A stretch of 64,000 nt of DNA from the NCBI RefSeq assembly GCF_018847975.1, contig NZ_CP072597.1, forward strand, positions 3,573,001-3,637,000. Reading direction: 5' to 3'. The translations under genes and the position numbers were made by a program. Position 1 is the stretch's first letter. The number at the start of each line of letters is the position of its first letter. Shown here one piece after another: positions 16,596 to 24,954 of the stretch. The notes below the pieces were generated by a model. That model did not search any database, was not told the origin of the DNA, and saw only the letters and a list, made by a program, of their open reading frames with translations. This DNA comes from Lysobacter sp. K5869 (GTDB lineage: Bacteria; Pseudomonadota; Gammaproteobacteria; Xanthomonadales; Xanthomonadaceae).

Positions 16596-16599
16596 GCGC

Positions 16600-16996
16600 G
16601 TGTTTTCGCACGGCCATATCTGCGTGGCCGTGAGTGCCAGTCGGCTGCTGCCGGAGAACTATGAAGCGCAAGCCATCCAACACGGCCTGCGTTTGCGCCT
16701 TCACCTTCAATGGCGCCGGCTATCCCCCCGGAGCGGGTGCGTGCAACATCGATCGACGAATGCCAGCGCCAAGAAGGATCGATGCCTGCGATCGGAAACG
16801 CAGTAAACGAAGAATTAAAGAGCCGTTTGCAGGCGTGGGGAGCGAAGGCGGGAACGGCAGGCGAAGCGCGGCCAAGCCGTTGAATCCTCCGCCAATGCGG
16901 TGAAACTCCTGCCAGCACCATCTGGTCGGATTAAACGTCCGCTGGGTTGAGCGAATGCGTGTGGTCGTGTCCGGGCGCGTGCGCCCGCATTCCCGC
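16600..16996. other. Non-coding stretch, no gene recognised
   Basis: A hairpin CACGGCCA / TGGCCGTG is at 16609-16632. Short frames here, such as one starting at an ATG near 16662, lack homology or convincing start signals. Nothing else was identified. Confidence 0.4.
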
Positions 16997-17839
16997 TCAG
17001 CCGCCCGCTGCGCGCAGCGGCAAGCGTATCGCGCTTTCGCCGCCGTCCGCGCCGTTGGGTCCATAGCGCCGTTCGATGAAATCGATCCCTTCTTCGCCGA
17101 TCAGCACGATGGTGCTGCAGCGCGTGCCGTAGTTTTCGCCGAGCACGAACGGCGGCGACAGCAAGCGCTCCAGTTCCAGGCCGACGCCGGTGTCGGGCAG
17201 GGCGTCGTCGGGCGCGATCGTGGTGTCGGCCATCGCCGCCAGCAGCATCGCCAGGCCGGGATCGGCGCTGGACGGCGCGTCGCCGTCGCGGCGCAACGGC
17301 GCTTGCTGCGACGCCGGCGATTCCAGCCACGCCGACAGCGCGCGCGTGGCCAAGCCGCTCTTGGGCCAGGCCGCATCGAAGGCGCCGTTGGTCATCGCGT
17401 GCACGCCGGGCGCGACCGCGAAGGTTTGGAACGGGCCGTGGCCGGCGGGCGGGTGGTTGCTGCCGAAGCGCAGTTCCTCGCCGTCCCACAGCAGCAGGTT
17501 GAAGCGGCCGAATTGGCCGGCTTGCGGGCGCAACGTTTCCAGATAGTCCCGCGCGCTCATCGCGCCGCGCGCGAACTCGCGCACCAGCGCGCCGCGCGAA
17601 CGCGGCGCGGTTTCCAACTGGCGCCCGTCGCGCACGTTGGTCACCGCGGCGAGGCGGCCGCGGTCGGACACCATCAGCCAACTGCCGCCCTGCGAGAGGT
17701 CGCGGCCGCCGTAGACGCGCGGATCGTCGGGATCGGCGCCGGCCGGCGCGGTCGGTCGCGGGTGGGCTTCGTCGCGGTTGGCGATCAGCGCCAGCGAGTA
17801 GCGGGGATGGTGTTGCCAGGCGAGGGCGATCAGGCACAT
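16997..17839 (-). CDS. NRDE-family (TANGO2-like) protein
   Basis: This 280-residue protein starts MCLIALAW and has the family-defining NRDE tetrad (about residues 21-24), then YGGRDLSQGGSW, LAAVTNVRDG and the distal GTRCSTIVLI. The start at 17839 puts Cys at position 2, as in other members, whereas the longer upstream frame is unlikely. Animal TANGO2 is linked to lipid and haem handling; bacterial members are uncharacterised. It is likely cytoplasmic, with no signal or membrane segment. It stands alone, divergent from the next gene. Confidence 0.85.
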   Translation of the reverse strand: MCLIALAWQHHPRYSLALIANRDEAHPRPTAPAGADPDDPRVYGGRDLSQGGSWLMVSDRGRLAAVTNVRDGRQLETAPRSRGALVREFARGAMSARDYLETLRPQAGQFGRFNLLLWDGEELRFGSNHPPAGHGPFQTFAVAPGVHAMTNGAFDAAWPKSGLATRALSAWLESPASQQAPLRRDGDAPSSADPGLAMLLAAMADTTIAPDDALPDTGVGLELERLLSPPFVLGENYGTRCSTIVLIGEEGIDFIERRYGPNGADGGESAIRLPLRAAGG

Positions 17840-18048
17840 GGCCCGCATTCTAGTCCCGCCGGCTATGCATAGTTGCTCACAGCGCGGCTCGCGCCACAAC
17901 CGGCATGCGGCCTAAGGGCCCCCGGACCAATGGCAGAGGCCGCGGCCGCGCGCTGGCCATATTCTGGCCACCGTCTCATCGGCTGAGACCTGTCCCCGCT
18001 CTCCTAGCCGGCTCATGGGCCGGGCGGATCGCAGGGGAGAGGCAATCG

Positions 18049-18378
18049 ATGAATCGTGGCGCCAGGATGTCGTTGGAGTTGTTCGCGCCGGCCCTGATCG
18101 TGGCCGCCGGCGCGCTCGCCGTGGGCACGCTGCCGGCCGACGCGGTCGCCGCGTCCAGCCTGCCGGGCGGTTCGTACGCGCGACTGGCGCAGTGTTTGCA
18201 AGTCGGCGGCCTCGGCATCGCCGCGGCCATGCTCGTCCATTCGCTCTGGCGCCTGTGGCGCTGGGAGCGCGGCAGGGAGCCGCAATGCGCCTGCGGCGGC
18301 CTGCTGTCGCGGCCGCGCCGCCACCGCGACGGCCTGCGCCGCTGCCTGGGATGCCGCCGTCCTCACCCGGAGATCTGA
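18049..18378 (+). CDS. Small membrane protein with C-terminal Cys cluster
   Basis: This is a 109-residue protein with two hydrophobic segments (FAPALIVAAGALAVGTL and QVGGLGIAAAMLVHSLW). Its C-terminal basic tail contains CACGG and CLGC, a possible zinc ribbon. GGGGAGAGGC upstream supports the ATG at 18049. No family was recognised. A 56-residue frame follows two bases later. Confidence 0.55.
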   Translation: MNRGARMSLELFAPALIVAAGALAVGTLPADAVAASSLPGGSYARLAQCLQVGGLGIAAAMLVHSLWRLWRWERGREPQCACGGLLSRPRRHRDGLRRCLGCRRPHPEI

Positions 18379-18380
18379 CC

Positions 18381-18551
18381 ATGCTCACCGCCGCCGCCAT
18401 CCGTTGCACCGTCGGCCTGTGGCCGCTCGCGGCGATCGCGCTCGCGGCGGGCGAGGGCGGCGATATCGACGCGTCGGAGCGCCGCGATTGCGAGCGCCCG
18501 GAACCGGGCGCGGCGGACGCCGAGGACCGCGAACCGCGACGGCCGACTTGA
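18381..18551 (+). CDS. Small hypothetical protein
   Basis: This is a 56-residue frame beginning two bases after the preceding stop. It has a short hydrophobic N-terminus (LWPLAAIALAAG) and an acidic, Arg-rich tail. The tight spacing suggests coupling with the upstream gene. There is no homology evidence, and it could be a chance frame in GC-rich DNA. Confidence 0.35.
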   Translation: MLTAAAIRCTVGLWPLAAIALAAGEGGDIDASERRDCERPEPGAADAEDREPRRPT

Positions 18552-18604
18552 TCGCGATGGGGGCAGACGCCGGCCCGAGAGCCGGTTATACTTCCCGGCC
18601 CGCT

Positions 18605-18691
18605 GCCGGAGTGGCGGAATCGGTAGACGCAGCGGACTCAAAATCCGCCGCCCTTAAAAGCGTGTGGGTTCGAGTCCCACCTCCGGCACCA
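18605..18691 (+). tRNA. tRNA-Leu (anticodon CAA)
   Basis: The acceptor stem GCCGGAG / CTCCGGC closes an 87-nt cloverleaf with a long variable arm. The anticodon stem GCGGA / TCCGC holds loop CTCAAAA, giving anticodon CAA, which reads UUG. The T arm GTGGG TTCGAGT CCCAC is intact and the CCA end is encoded. The 3' end is the insertion point of the degraded element downstream. Confidence 0.96.
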
Positions 18692-18867
18692 ATATGCTGA
18701 CCGTGGCGGTTCGTTGCGGTTCGCTGGTTAAGAAAAGAAGCCCCTTTTTAGGGGCTTTTTTGTTGCCCGAAGTTCGTAGAAGACCGCTGCAGACCGCTTG
18801 AGCCGGGGGCATGTGGGGGCAGGGGGCACCCAGGGGTATCTGAGCCCCTGTTAGAGCCGATGCCCCC
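18692..18867 (+). repeat. Integrase leader repeat, copy A
   Basis: This stretch between tRNA-Leu and the integrase start is closely related to 23038-23219 (copy B). Shared blocks include GGTTCGCTGG, the terminator, GAGTTCGT-like and TCTGAGCC(C/T)CTG(T)(T/C)AGAGCC just before the ATG. It also contains the internal stem GGGGGCAT / ATGCCCCC. Direct repeats like this are expected when two related elements insert at the same tRNA end. Confidence 0.75.
18738..18761 (+). terminator. Terminator after tRNA-Leu
   Basis: AAGCCCC and GGGGCTT form a stem around TTTTTA and lead into a run of six T. It sits 47 bp after the tRNA. Confidence 0.8.
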
Positions 18868-19350
18868 ATGGCTGCGCACGCCGGAAAATTCACCTTGGTG
18901 ACCATCAAGAACGCGAAGTGCGGCGACAAGCCAGTGCGTCTGTTCGGTGGCGGCGGCTTGTACTTGGAGTTGATGTCCAACGGCTCTCGCTATTGGCGCC
19001 TCAAGTACCGGATCAACGGCAAGGAGAAGCGTCTTGCCTTGGGGTGTATCCCGAGATCTCGTTGGTTGCAGCCCGCGAGAAGCGGGATGAAGTCCGCATG
19101 GTGATTTGGGACCGGGTGGATTCGTCTGCCAAGCGTCAGACCTACCGTCCGTTAGCCAAGCTCTCCAGTGAGACGACCTTTAAGGCCATCGCTCAGGAGT
19201 GACTGGCTTTGCAGGTGAAGACGCTCGCCGCGGTGACCTACGGCAAAGCCGAATGGCTTTTGGGGATGGCTTCGAACGAGATCGGAAGCCGTCCTATCGC
19301 GGATATTTCCGCTCCTGACATCCTCGCCGTGCTTCGTAAACGCGATTCAT
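18868..19350 (+). pseudogene. Decayed tyrosine-recombinase integrase (P4-like)
   Basis: The reading from the ATG at 18868 gives the N-terminal DUF4102-type domain of P4-like integrases (KFTLVTIKNAKCGDKPVRLF, GGLYLELMSNGSRYWRLKYR). A one-base deletion near 19042 shifts the frame, after which VYPEISLVAAREKRDEVR continues. A TGA at 19200, where Trp is expected (AQE-stop-LALQ), breaks it again. The same frame goes on with IADISAPDILAVLRK before homology stops near 19343. The catalytic core domain (R...HxxR...Y) is missing altogether. The position directly after tRNA-Leu is the normal site for such an integrase. Confidence 0.88.
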
Positions 19351-19394
19351 CATGCAGGCAGCGTCCATTTCTTGGCTAGACTAATTCAATCACT

Positions 19395-19727
19395 GTGACG
19401 CCGGGGGCATACGTGCCGACGAGAGAAGATCTGATCGCGCATCTGTGGCAGGAAGTCATCAATCCGTTCGATGACGCCACCGCACTCGACAACATCATCG
19501 CTAACTGCAAGCGCCGGCCTGACGGTCCATTCGCGGGCGTTGGGCCGGCCATCGAACGAGCCTTGGCGGCCGGTGTTTCGGCGGAAGATATCTGCTTGCT
19601 GATGAAGGACGCAGCATACGAAGCGGTCTTTGGGACGCTGTACGCCATGAGTGATCCCGGCGTGGATGGCAACGAAGTCCTTGGTCTTTATGAAGAACTA
19701 CTCTCATCGCCGAACGCTAGGTGGTGA
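19395..19727 (+). CDS. Hypothetical island protein
   Basis: This frame of 110 residues starts at GTG 19395. GTG 19413 is an alternative, with GGGGGC a few bases ahead. The product is soluble and mostly helical (REDLIAHLWQEVINPFDDAT, AIERALAAGVSAEDICLLMK). No family was recognised. Codon choice is less GC-extreme than in flanking core genes, in keeping with an island gene. Small soluble proteins of this type are common as immunity or cargo genes, but nothing shows that here. Confidence 0.55.
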   Translation: MTPGAYVPTREDLIAHLWQEVINPFDDATALDNIIANCKRRPDGPFAGVGPAIERALAAGVSAEDICLLMKDAAYEAVFGTLYAMSDPGVDGNEVLGLYEELLSSPNARW

Positions 19728-19792
19728 CCCGTTGGCTCGAGTTAGGAACGAGATCCGCTCGGCTACCCCGGCCGCTTCAATGCAAGCGGCTC

Positions 19793-19909
19793 TTAGGCGA
19801 TGAAGACGCCGTGCATTTCGTAGTGCCGACGAGTCCCTCGCGGCGCTTGGGCGATCAACTCGTCCCAGCGCTTCTCGAAGTTGAACGCTCGCCCCGTATC
19901 GGTGGCGGC
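19793..19909 (-). pseudogene. Gene remnant, C-terminal fragment
   Basis: The minus strand encodes 38 open residues ending at a TAA, including FNFEKRWDELIAQAPRGT and HYEMHGVFIA, which read like a genuine protein C-terminus. No start codon or ribosome site precedes it and an in-frame TGA lies just upstream. The surrounding 19728-20054 stretch has no other credible gene. Confidence 0.3.
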
Positions 19910-20054
19910 TCAGGTCTCTCCGACCTCAAGGGGCATCCTTTAGCGTCGTGGCTCGGACCTTCGCGCGGCGAATAGACAGGGACGTATGGCATGCAGGTGG
20001 CCTGGGCCGGCCTTACCCCGCGCGGGACAACCAATCGATGTCGATTGACGATAC

Positions 20055-20300
20055 CTAGCCGTCGACCACATGTGCGTCGACCACGCGGAGATTCACGATC
20101 TTCTCCAAGATGGCGAGCATGTCGGCCTTGTTGTGATACGACTCGCCACCATTCGCAACGGGCTCGCCGTTCCTCCCCTTGATGCGCCAGCGCCATTGGC
20201 CGAAGGTTGGAGATTGAGCGGATATAAACCGCGCCAGTCCCGCTTCTTCTCCCGCCTTAATGCCCTCTCGGTAGATCTCCAAACGCAGCTCACCAGCCAT
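20055..20300 (-). CDS. DUF1508 (YegP-like) protein
   Basis: This 81-residue protein contains one DUF1508 repeat: QWRWRIKGRNGEPVANGGES followed by YHNKADMLAILEKI. The ATG at 20300 is preceded by AGGGGG at good spacing, so the longer upstream frame is rejected. DUF1508 proteins such as YegP are small cytoplasmic proteins of unknown role and are often carried on accessory DNA. The N-terminal LRLEIYREGIKAGEEAGLAR is longer than usual. Confidence 0.75.
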   Translation of the reverse strand: MAGELRLEIYREGIKAGEEAGLARFISAQSPTFGQWRWRIKGRNGEPVANGGESYHNKADMLAILEKIVNLRVVDAHVVDG

Positions 20301-20438
20301 ATTGATCCCCCTATGTTGTCCAAGAGACAACGTAGTGGACGCATCCATCAGGCCAGCCGTAAACGGTGAGACCGCCGGCTCTACCATGCCGACCTGCCAC
20401 TCCCGCTAGACTATTGGCATGTTTACCCGGAGACAAAG

Positions 20439-21029
20439 ATGAAACGGGTGTTGTCATTCACGCTGCTTTTTATCGCCACTCCTGTCTTCGCGGCCGACAA
20501 CGGGAGCCCCGCCGCTGTGGCGGCCTACACAAGATCCTCTCTTCTGGCATTCGTGTCGGACGACGATGCCTCGATGCCATCGCCATTGATTTTCCGCGCG
20601 ACAAGGTCGTCAGGCGGCACTGTGCCCGACCGCTATGAAGTCAGAATGGGGCAGCCTCTCTTTGTCTCCCCAACAACCTTGTATCCAACTTGGAGCAAGG
20701 GAAGCCCAAGCTACGTTTTCGTTGTATTGCCTTGCGCAGAAGAGCCGAGGGCGCGAGCAAGGGAGGCGCCCGGTTATTTGATGGAATTTGAGCGAGAGAG
20801 TCAAAAGAGGCCGGGATACTACACGGATGTCTACCGCGCTCAGTATCAGTACGGCCAAGGCTCGGAGTTTATGGTTCTAGACATCCAGAACTCGAAGTCA
20901 AACTGTGGTGTCAAAGCCTACAGGGCCAAAGACGGTAAGGGAGGGCCTCAACTGGTTCCGCTGCGCGCGCAGGAGGTCGAACTCAAGGACGTGTTCGTTT
21001 GCGAGTTCAATGTGAGGTCTTGCGGATAA
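20439..21029 (+). CDS. Secreted hypothetical protein
   Basis: This 196-residue protein has a clear signal peptide (MKRVLSFTLLFIATPVFA) and three cysteines in the mature part. TAGACT at 20407-20412 is a likely -10, and CCCGGAG precedes the ATG. No family was recognised. Base composition is visibly lower in GC than the core genome, consistent with horizontal origin. It lies in the island downstream of tRNA-Leu. A periplasmic inhibitor or immunity role is possible but unsupported. Confidence 0.65.
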   Translation: MKRVLSFTLLFIATPVFAADNGSPAAVAAYTRSSLLAFVSDDDASMPSPLIFRATRSSGGTVPDRYEVRMGQPLFVSPTTLYPTWSKGSPSYVFVVLPCAEEPRARAREAPGYLMEFERESQKRPGYYTDVYRAQYQYGQGSEFMVLDIQNSKSNCGVKAYRAKDGKGGPQLVPLRAQEVELKDVFVCEFNVRSCG

Positions 21030-21098
21030 GCTGCGCGATCTCTACGAAACCCTGGGCGATTCGAAGGCCTTGATGAATATGACGGGTTCTGATTTTCT

Positions 21099-21536
21099 AT
21101 GAAGATCGTTTACACCCTCTTGCAGGACTTGAAGAACAACCCGCTGCGAGTGGACCGTGTCCGCGCGACGACTCTCGACGACTCCAAACCCTACCTCGGG
21201 CTTGCGGGTGCGCAAGGCTTATTCGCCAGCAAAGAGTGGTGGCGAGCCATCATCGACGGCGATCTGGAAGTGGTGTTCTTTTCAGGCACGATACGCCGCC
21301 TGTTCATTCCCGGAATGCCGGGCGACGCCATCAGCGAACCCGATTTCGAATGCGTGTCCGAGGATGGCGAAGTTCGCATATCGAGTCGATATGCGAACGA
21401 CGCCACCGATCTGGAATTGTTCCAGGTCGGAAAGAAGGTGAAGATGGCCTATGTACTGGATCAGTTGAAGGCGCCTCGTTCCGATGGCGCAACGGGCTAC
21501 GCGGATATCCTGCTTGAATTATCGATAGAGGAGTGA
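21099..21536 (+). CDS. Hypothetical island protein, possibly immunity-like
   Basis: This 145-residue soluble protein starts MKIVYTLLQDLKNNPLRVDR and ends LELSIEE. It contains SKEWWRAIIDGDLEVVFFSG and alternates strand-like and helix-like segments. No known motif was recognised. Its size and composition are like those of toxin-immunity proteins on accessory islands, but no toxin gene adjoins it. It is convergent with the repressor gene, with a terminator between them. Confidence 0.6.
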   Translation: MKIVYTLLQDLKNNPLRVDRVRATTLDDSKPYLGLAGAQGLFASKEWWRAIIDGDLEVVFFSGTIRRLFIPGMPGDAISEPDFECVSEDGEVRISSRYANDATDLELFQVGKKVKMAYVLDQLKAPRSDGATGYADILLELSIEE

Positions 21537-21687
21537 TCGGCGCCCGTACAGAACATTGCTGAAGTAGAGGGCGTCGCAAAGATCCGCGGCTCGGACTTTA
21601 GCGCGTCGGATCGATAGCGGCATGAGTGGGCGCCTCACTGGTCTGGACCAATCCTGCTTCTGCGAGTCGCCAGCTGTAGTGCCGCGT

Positions 21688-21712
21688 GCGCCGCCATGTA
21701 TAGCGGCGGCGC
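21688..21712. terminator. Putative bidirectional terminator
   Basis: GCGCCGCC and GGCGGCGC form an 8-bp stem with a 9-nt loop, followed by CTTGTT. It lies between convergent genes. Confidence 0.5.
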
Positions 21713-21721
21713 CTTGTTCGC

Positions 21722-22066
21722 TCAGCGCTTTGGCGTAGCGGTTGAATGACCAGCCATGCCGTTTAGAACAGCAATTGCAGCTCGGCGTAGCTCGGGCGAT
21801 GCCGCGCGATAACAGATGAGCAAATCCAATTCGTCATTGCCGACCATCGAGTCGTCGCGACGGCCAGCTATGATGTAAGTGAGGTCGAATTTAGCTCTGG
21901 CCAGCAATGCCATGTACGCGAGGTCTGGCGTTGACTCGTCCATTTCGTAGGCCGCTTGAGTGCGCAAGCTGACCTGGCCCGTTGCGGCCGTGATCGACTG
22001 GTTCATACCCAGTCTTTCCCTTTCATCCGCGATCCGTGAGCCGATTGTGCCTTTGTCGGTATGCAT
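21722..22066 (-). CDS. Phage-like XRE-type transcriptional regulator
   Basis: This protein is about 114 residues from the ATG at 22066; a longer start at 22171 is possible. The N-terminal part IGSRIADERERLGMNQ then ATGQVSLRTQAAYEMDESTP and MALLARAKFDLTYIIAGRR resembles the helix-turn-helix of CI-type repressors. The usual GVS...YE pattern is altered. It would be a cytoplasmic DNA-binding regulator of the element. No operator could be identified. No phage structural genes are present. Confidence 0.7.
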   Translation of the reverse strand: MHTDKGTIGSRIADERERLGMNQSITAATGQVSLRTQAAYEMDESTPDLAYMALLARAKFDLTYIIAGRRDDSMVGNDELDLLICYRAASPELRRAAIAVLNGMAGHSTATPKR

Positions 22067-22230
22067 AGATGTGCGCCTTCCTTTGTGTGCATCTAGGTGA
22101 GCCTCCTTGCGTCTGAATCGAAACAGATATCCTCGGAACTGCTCATTCACTAGTAGCTCGAGGTGTCTCACTAACTACCTGCCACATCGACTAAGCCCAG
22201 CCGGGAAGCGGCTTCGGCCTGAGTGACTTG

Positions 22231-22572
22231 TCAATCCTCATCAGGCCAGTTGTAGTGGAGATAGGCGACAAAATTGTCATCGCTGTCGTAGATCTCAAAT
22301 CTGTGCTTGATCCTGGCTGCCGCAAGAGCTGACGAGACCGCCATGGAATCCCGCATGAGCGTTTCTCGGTTGTTGGAATCTGCGTCGATCGAAGGCTTAT
22401 CGCCACAGTCACCACAGCATTGCCGGAACACAAAATTGCTGTCGCCCTCAACGCGCACGGAGTACTCGCCCTCCGAGACGTGCAAGCCACCGTCGACAAG
22501 AAGCCGAACTAGCTCATCCTTGGATGGCCAGGGCGCGCATTCGCCAGAAAGGGCTAAGAAGCAGTTTGTCAT
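22231..22572 (-). CDS. Hypothetical acidic protein
   Basis: This protein is about 113 residues from the ATG at 22572; the frame is open further upstream but without a better start. It is acidic, with CCGDCGDKP in the middle (a possible metal-binding cluster) and a C-terminus FEIYDSDDNFVAYLHYNWPD. No family was recognised. The ribosome site is weak. It lies on the island on the same strand as the repressor. Confidence 0.5.
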   Translation of the reverse strand: MTNCFLALSGECAPWPSKDELVRLLVDGGLHVSEGEYSVRVEGDSNFVFRQCCGDCGDKPSIDADSNNRETLMRDSMAVSSALAAARIKHRFEIYDSDDNFVAYLHYNWPDED

Positions 22573-22693
22573 CCGGTCTGATGCCTGAGGTGAACCGGTC
22601 CGCGGAGCGACTTCGGCTCGCGTAGGGATATGGGGCTTGACGCTTACGCGCCACGTCAGGGCGATCGTATCTCTGTCAGTCGCAACCTGCGAG

Positions 22694-22885
22694 ATGGCCG
22701 GCGGTGCCATGCCGCCCATGCCGATCTGCCACTGGCGCTACCCCTGCCGCCTGCGCTCGATTACCTTCCCAGAGGCCGATGAGCCTGGTGAGGCCGTGGC
22801 CCTCATCGAGGAGGAGCGCGAGGCGGACGAGTGGGGTAAGGCGTCTAAGAAGCCAACTAAGAAAAGTTCGAAATCGCCAGTTTAG
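22694..22885 (+). CDS. Short ORF, uncertain
   Basis: This is a 63-residue frame with a hydrophilic C-terminus rich in Glu and Lys (ADEWGKASKKPTKKSSKSPV). It may be the end of a degraded gene at the junction of the two stacked elements. No ribosome site or homology supports it. The rest of 22573-23268 holds only the leader repeat copy B. Confidence 0.25.
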   Translation: MAGGAMPPMPICHWRYPCRLRSITFPEADEPGEAVALIEEEREADEWGKASKKPTKKSSKSPV

Positions 22886-23023
22886 GAAGGTGCTTCGCGC
22901 TGGGAGTTGCCCGCCCACACCTGATCTTCTAGCCGAATCGCTGAGGGGGCATTTATGGGCGCAAGATGCCGGCTGCAAATTTCGAAAACATCGAATATTC
23001 AAAGTGTTATAAGTCTTTAGAGG

Positions 23024-23222
23024 TTTCCACCACCGCACAAAATAAGCCGGCCGTAGCGATTCGTTACGGTTCGCTGGATAAGAAAAAGAAGCCCCTCGTT
23101 AGGGGCTTTTTATTGCCCGGAGTTCGTCGGAGTCCGCTGTTGACCACTCGAAGCCGGAGGCATCTGTGGGGAGAGGGGCGCCTCGGGACATCTGAGCCTC
23201 TGTCAGAGCCGTTGCCCTCATG
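23024..23222 (+). repeat. Integrase leader repeat, copy B, with att-like edge
   Basis: This stretch aligns with 18692-18870. It starts with TTCCACCACCGCACAAAATAAG (23025 onward), which resembles the tRNA-Leu 3' end and its flank (CCCACCTCCGGCACCAATATG). It then carries GGTTCGCTGG, the same terminator, TCTGAGCCTCTGTCAGAGCC and an ATG at 23220. In this copy the ATG is followed after three codons by TAG, and no integrase sequence remains. It marks the edge of a second, more decayed element. Confidence 0.7.
23089..23112 (+). terminator. Terminator in leader repeat copy B
   Basis: AAGCCCC and GGGGCTT flank TCGTTA and lead into TTTTA. It is the counterpart of the terminator after tRNA-Leu. Confidence 0.7.
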
Positions 23223-23268
23223 GTCGCCCGTTAGCAATTCAGGCCGTCGCGATCGTGCAGAAGTCGAC

Positions 23269-23910
23269 TCAATCGTTGGCGGACGCATCGCACACGATCC
23301 GCATCCTCTCTCGAAGGCCGGCGAACTTCGGCTGGTGGAAGATAGGAGCCAGCCAGACACTTATTTCCGCAAAAGAACCCCAGGCGGATCGCGGTGCGGT
23401 TTCCAAGGCAAGTTGCAGTTCCCGCGCGGCAGCGTCCAGCGCTTCCTCGTTGACTATGCGATCTCCTGGCGCCCAGTCTTCTTCGCTGGGCTCCGTCGCT
23501 TCGCTGAGCAGCCGATGGAGCTTAAAAAGACGCCATTTCCAGGCAGGCCCCAAACCCTCGGCGATCAGTTCGTCGGCGCGCGCGATCAGTTCAAGATCCT
23601 TCCAGAGATAGGCGCGTTGGAGTTCGCAAGCGAGATCGGGCACAAAGCGGTCGCCCCATCGGCGAACGGCCTGTTTCGCCAGAAGAAACGCCGTTTCTTT
23701 AGCGCTCGTCCAGTTGTATCCCTTCAGCAGCATTGAAAATTCATCGGCATCGAGCGCTTCCGGGGCGCGCCCATCGAGCATGATGAGAACCACCTCTTGT
23801 CCAATTCCCTCGACGAGCGCGTTAGGCCCCTTATAGGCGTCGAAACGCGCGTTCGCCGCCGCGATTCGGTCGGCCGATGAACGGATTCGATGGGGGCCGG
23901 AATCACTCAC
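23269..23910 (-). CDS. Hypothetical helical protein
   Basis: This 213-residue soluble protein is predicted mostly helical, with paired-helix segments such as DRFVPDLACELQRAYLWKDL and ADELIAEGLGPAWKWRLFKL that look like degenerate TPR-type repeats. No motif was recognised. It is the first of three same-strand genes with similar spacing, on the second element after tRNA-Leu. A role as cargo or immunity gene is a guess. Confidence 0.6.
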   Translation of the reverse strand: MSDSGPHRIRSSADRIAAANARFDAYKGPNALVEGIGQEVVLIMLDGRAPEALDADEFSMLLKGYNWTSAKETAFLLAKQAVRRWGDRFVPDLACELQRAYLWKDLELIARADELIAEGLGPAWKWRLFKLHRLLSEATEPSEEDWAPGDRIVNEEALDAAARELQLALETAPRSAWGSFAEISVWLAPIFHQPKFAGLRERMRIVCDASAND

Positions 23911-24097
23911 TTTGAAGTCTCAAGTCGTTATCAGCCGCTTGAACGCTGTTCTGCGTCCCGGGCTTTGGTCGGAGGATCGAGCGAGGCATTTTCGTTCTCG
24001 TGAGGGCGACCGGATCTCTTGGGAAAGGATAGATCCGTCCTGGACGAATCCAATATGGCGTGGCTCGAATTATGAAGGGGCTTGCATCGGGGCGCGC

Positions 24098-24592
24098 TTA
24101 TCGATGCGCCTCGGCAAAACGATGGATCCCATCCTGAATTTCGATCTTCCGTCCATTGCCATGCGCAAGGCCGCGCCACAGCAACCCGCGTTCGTTATCG
24201 TCGAGTTGCTCATTGAAGGGCTCCAACAAGCGAGCTTCGGAGACTCCCGCCTTCCGAGCCGCATGGGCGATATCGGCCAATCGAAGATAGTTCTCGCGAT
24301 AGTCCATCCGCATCCCCTCCAATGCATGAGCGGCGACCGCGGCGTGCAGCCAGCCAAGAGGCGACGAGTTCAGCGATTTCTCCGCCGCAAGCACGCTGAG
24401 GTACATGAGTTTGAAGCTCAGCTTATCGTTCAAGCGTTTGCGAAGCTCAATTACCTCGATTCGGTTTAGCGCCCTCAGATGGCGGCTGAGGGCCAGCATC
24501 GTTTCGATTGGTTCGTCGGTTTTTGGCTTGAAGCGAAGACTGGTTGAGTCGATGCCTTCAAGCAGTCGGTGGCTTTCGAGCAGATGGCTCAA
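24098..24592 (-). CDS. Hypothetical helical protein, TTG start
   Basis: This 164-residue soluble helical protein begins at TTG 24592. CAGGAGACTTCA directly upstream is a good ribosome site at correct spacing, which decides this start. It contains MLALSRHLRALNRIEVIELR and LGWLHAAVAAHALEGMRMD. No family was recognised. It lies 187 bp upstream of the 23269 gene on the same strand; the two may be co-transcribed. Confidence 0.6.
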   Translation of the reverse strand: MSHLLESHRLLEGIDSTSLRFKPKTDEPIETMLALSRHLRALNRIEVIELRKRLNDKLSFKLMYLSVLAAEKSLNSSPLGWLHAAVAAHALEGMRMDYRENYLRLADIAHAARKAGVSEARLLEPFNEQLDDNERGLLWRGLAHGNGRKIEIQDGIHRFAEAHR

Positions 24593-24627
24593 TGAAGTCT
24601 CCTGGCAGATCGGTTAATCCTGACGAA

Positions 24628-24954
24628 TCAACCGACGTAGAACTCCACGTCCGCGCGGCGTTCTACGGCCTCGGCCATTCGCTCCTTGAGGTTGCTGAAG
24701 CGATGCTCGATGTAGTCCCGCAATCCCGGTTCCTGGTCGGCCACCGCCACGGCGAGACAATCGAGCTGGCGGAAGAACTCCGGAGCTTGTCCCGGGCCGA
24801 CTTCGTTGAACGTGCCCCAGTTGTCGCACAGATCGAGCCCGAGCCGCTCCGCGACGGGTCCGACGATCCGGCAGACGGCCTCGGTCATGACCGGGATATT
24901 GAAGCGCCGCTCTTCCTCGGTCTGCGGGTGGTTGATCAGCGCGACGACGCTCAT
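24628..24954 (-). CDS. Hypothetical protein
   Basis: This 108-residue protein starts at ATG 24954, preceded by CAGGAG at 8 bp. It is soluble and acidic, with PVMTEAVCRIVGPVAERLGL and FFRQLDCLAVAVADQEP. No family was recognised. It is 35 bp upstream of the TTG-start gene on the same strand, so the three minus-strand genes 24954 to 23269 could be one operon. GC rises again here, so this may be near the island edge. Confidence 0.6.
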   Translation of the reverse strand: MSVVALINHPQTEEERRFNIPVMTEAVCRIVGPVAERLGLDLCDNWGTFNEVGPGQAPEFFRQLDCLAVAVADQEPGLRDYIEHRFSNLKERMAEAVERRADVEFYVG

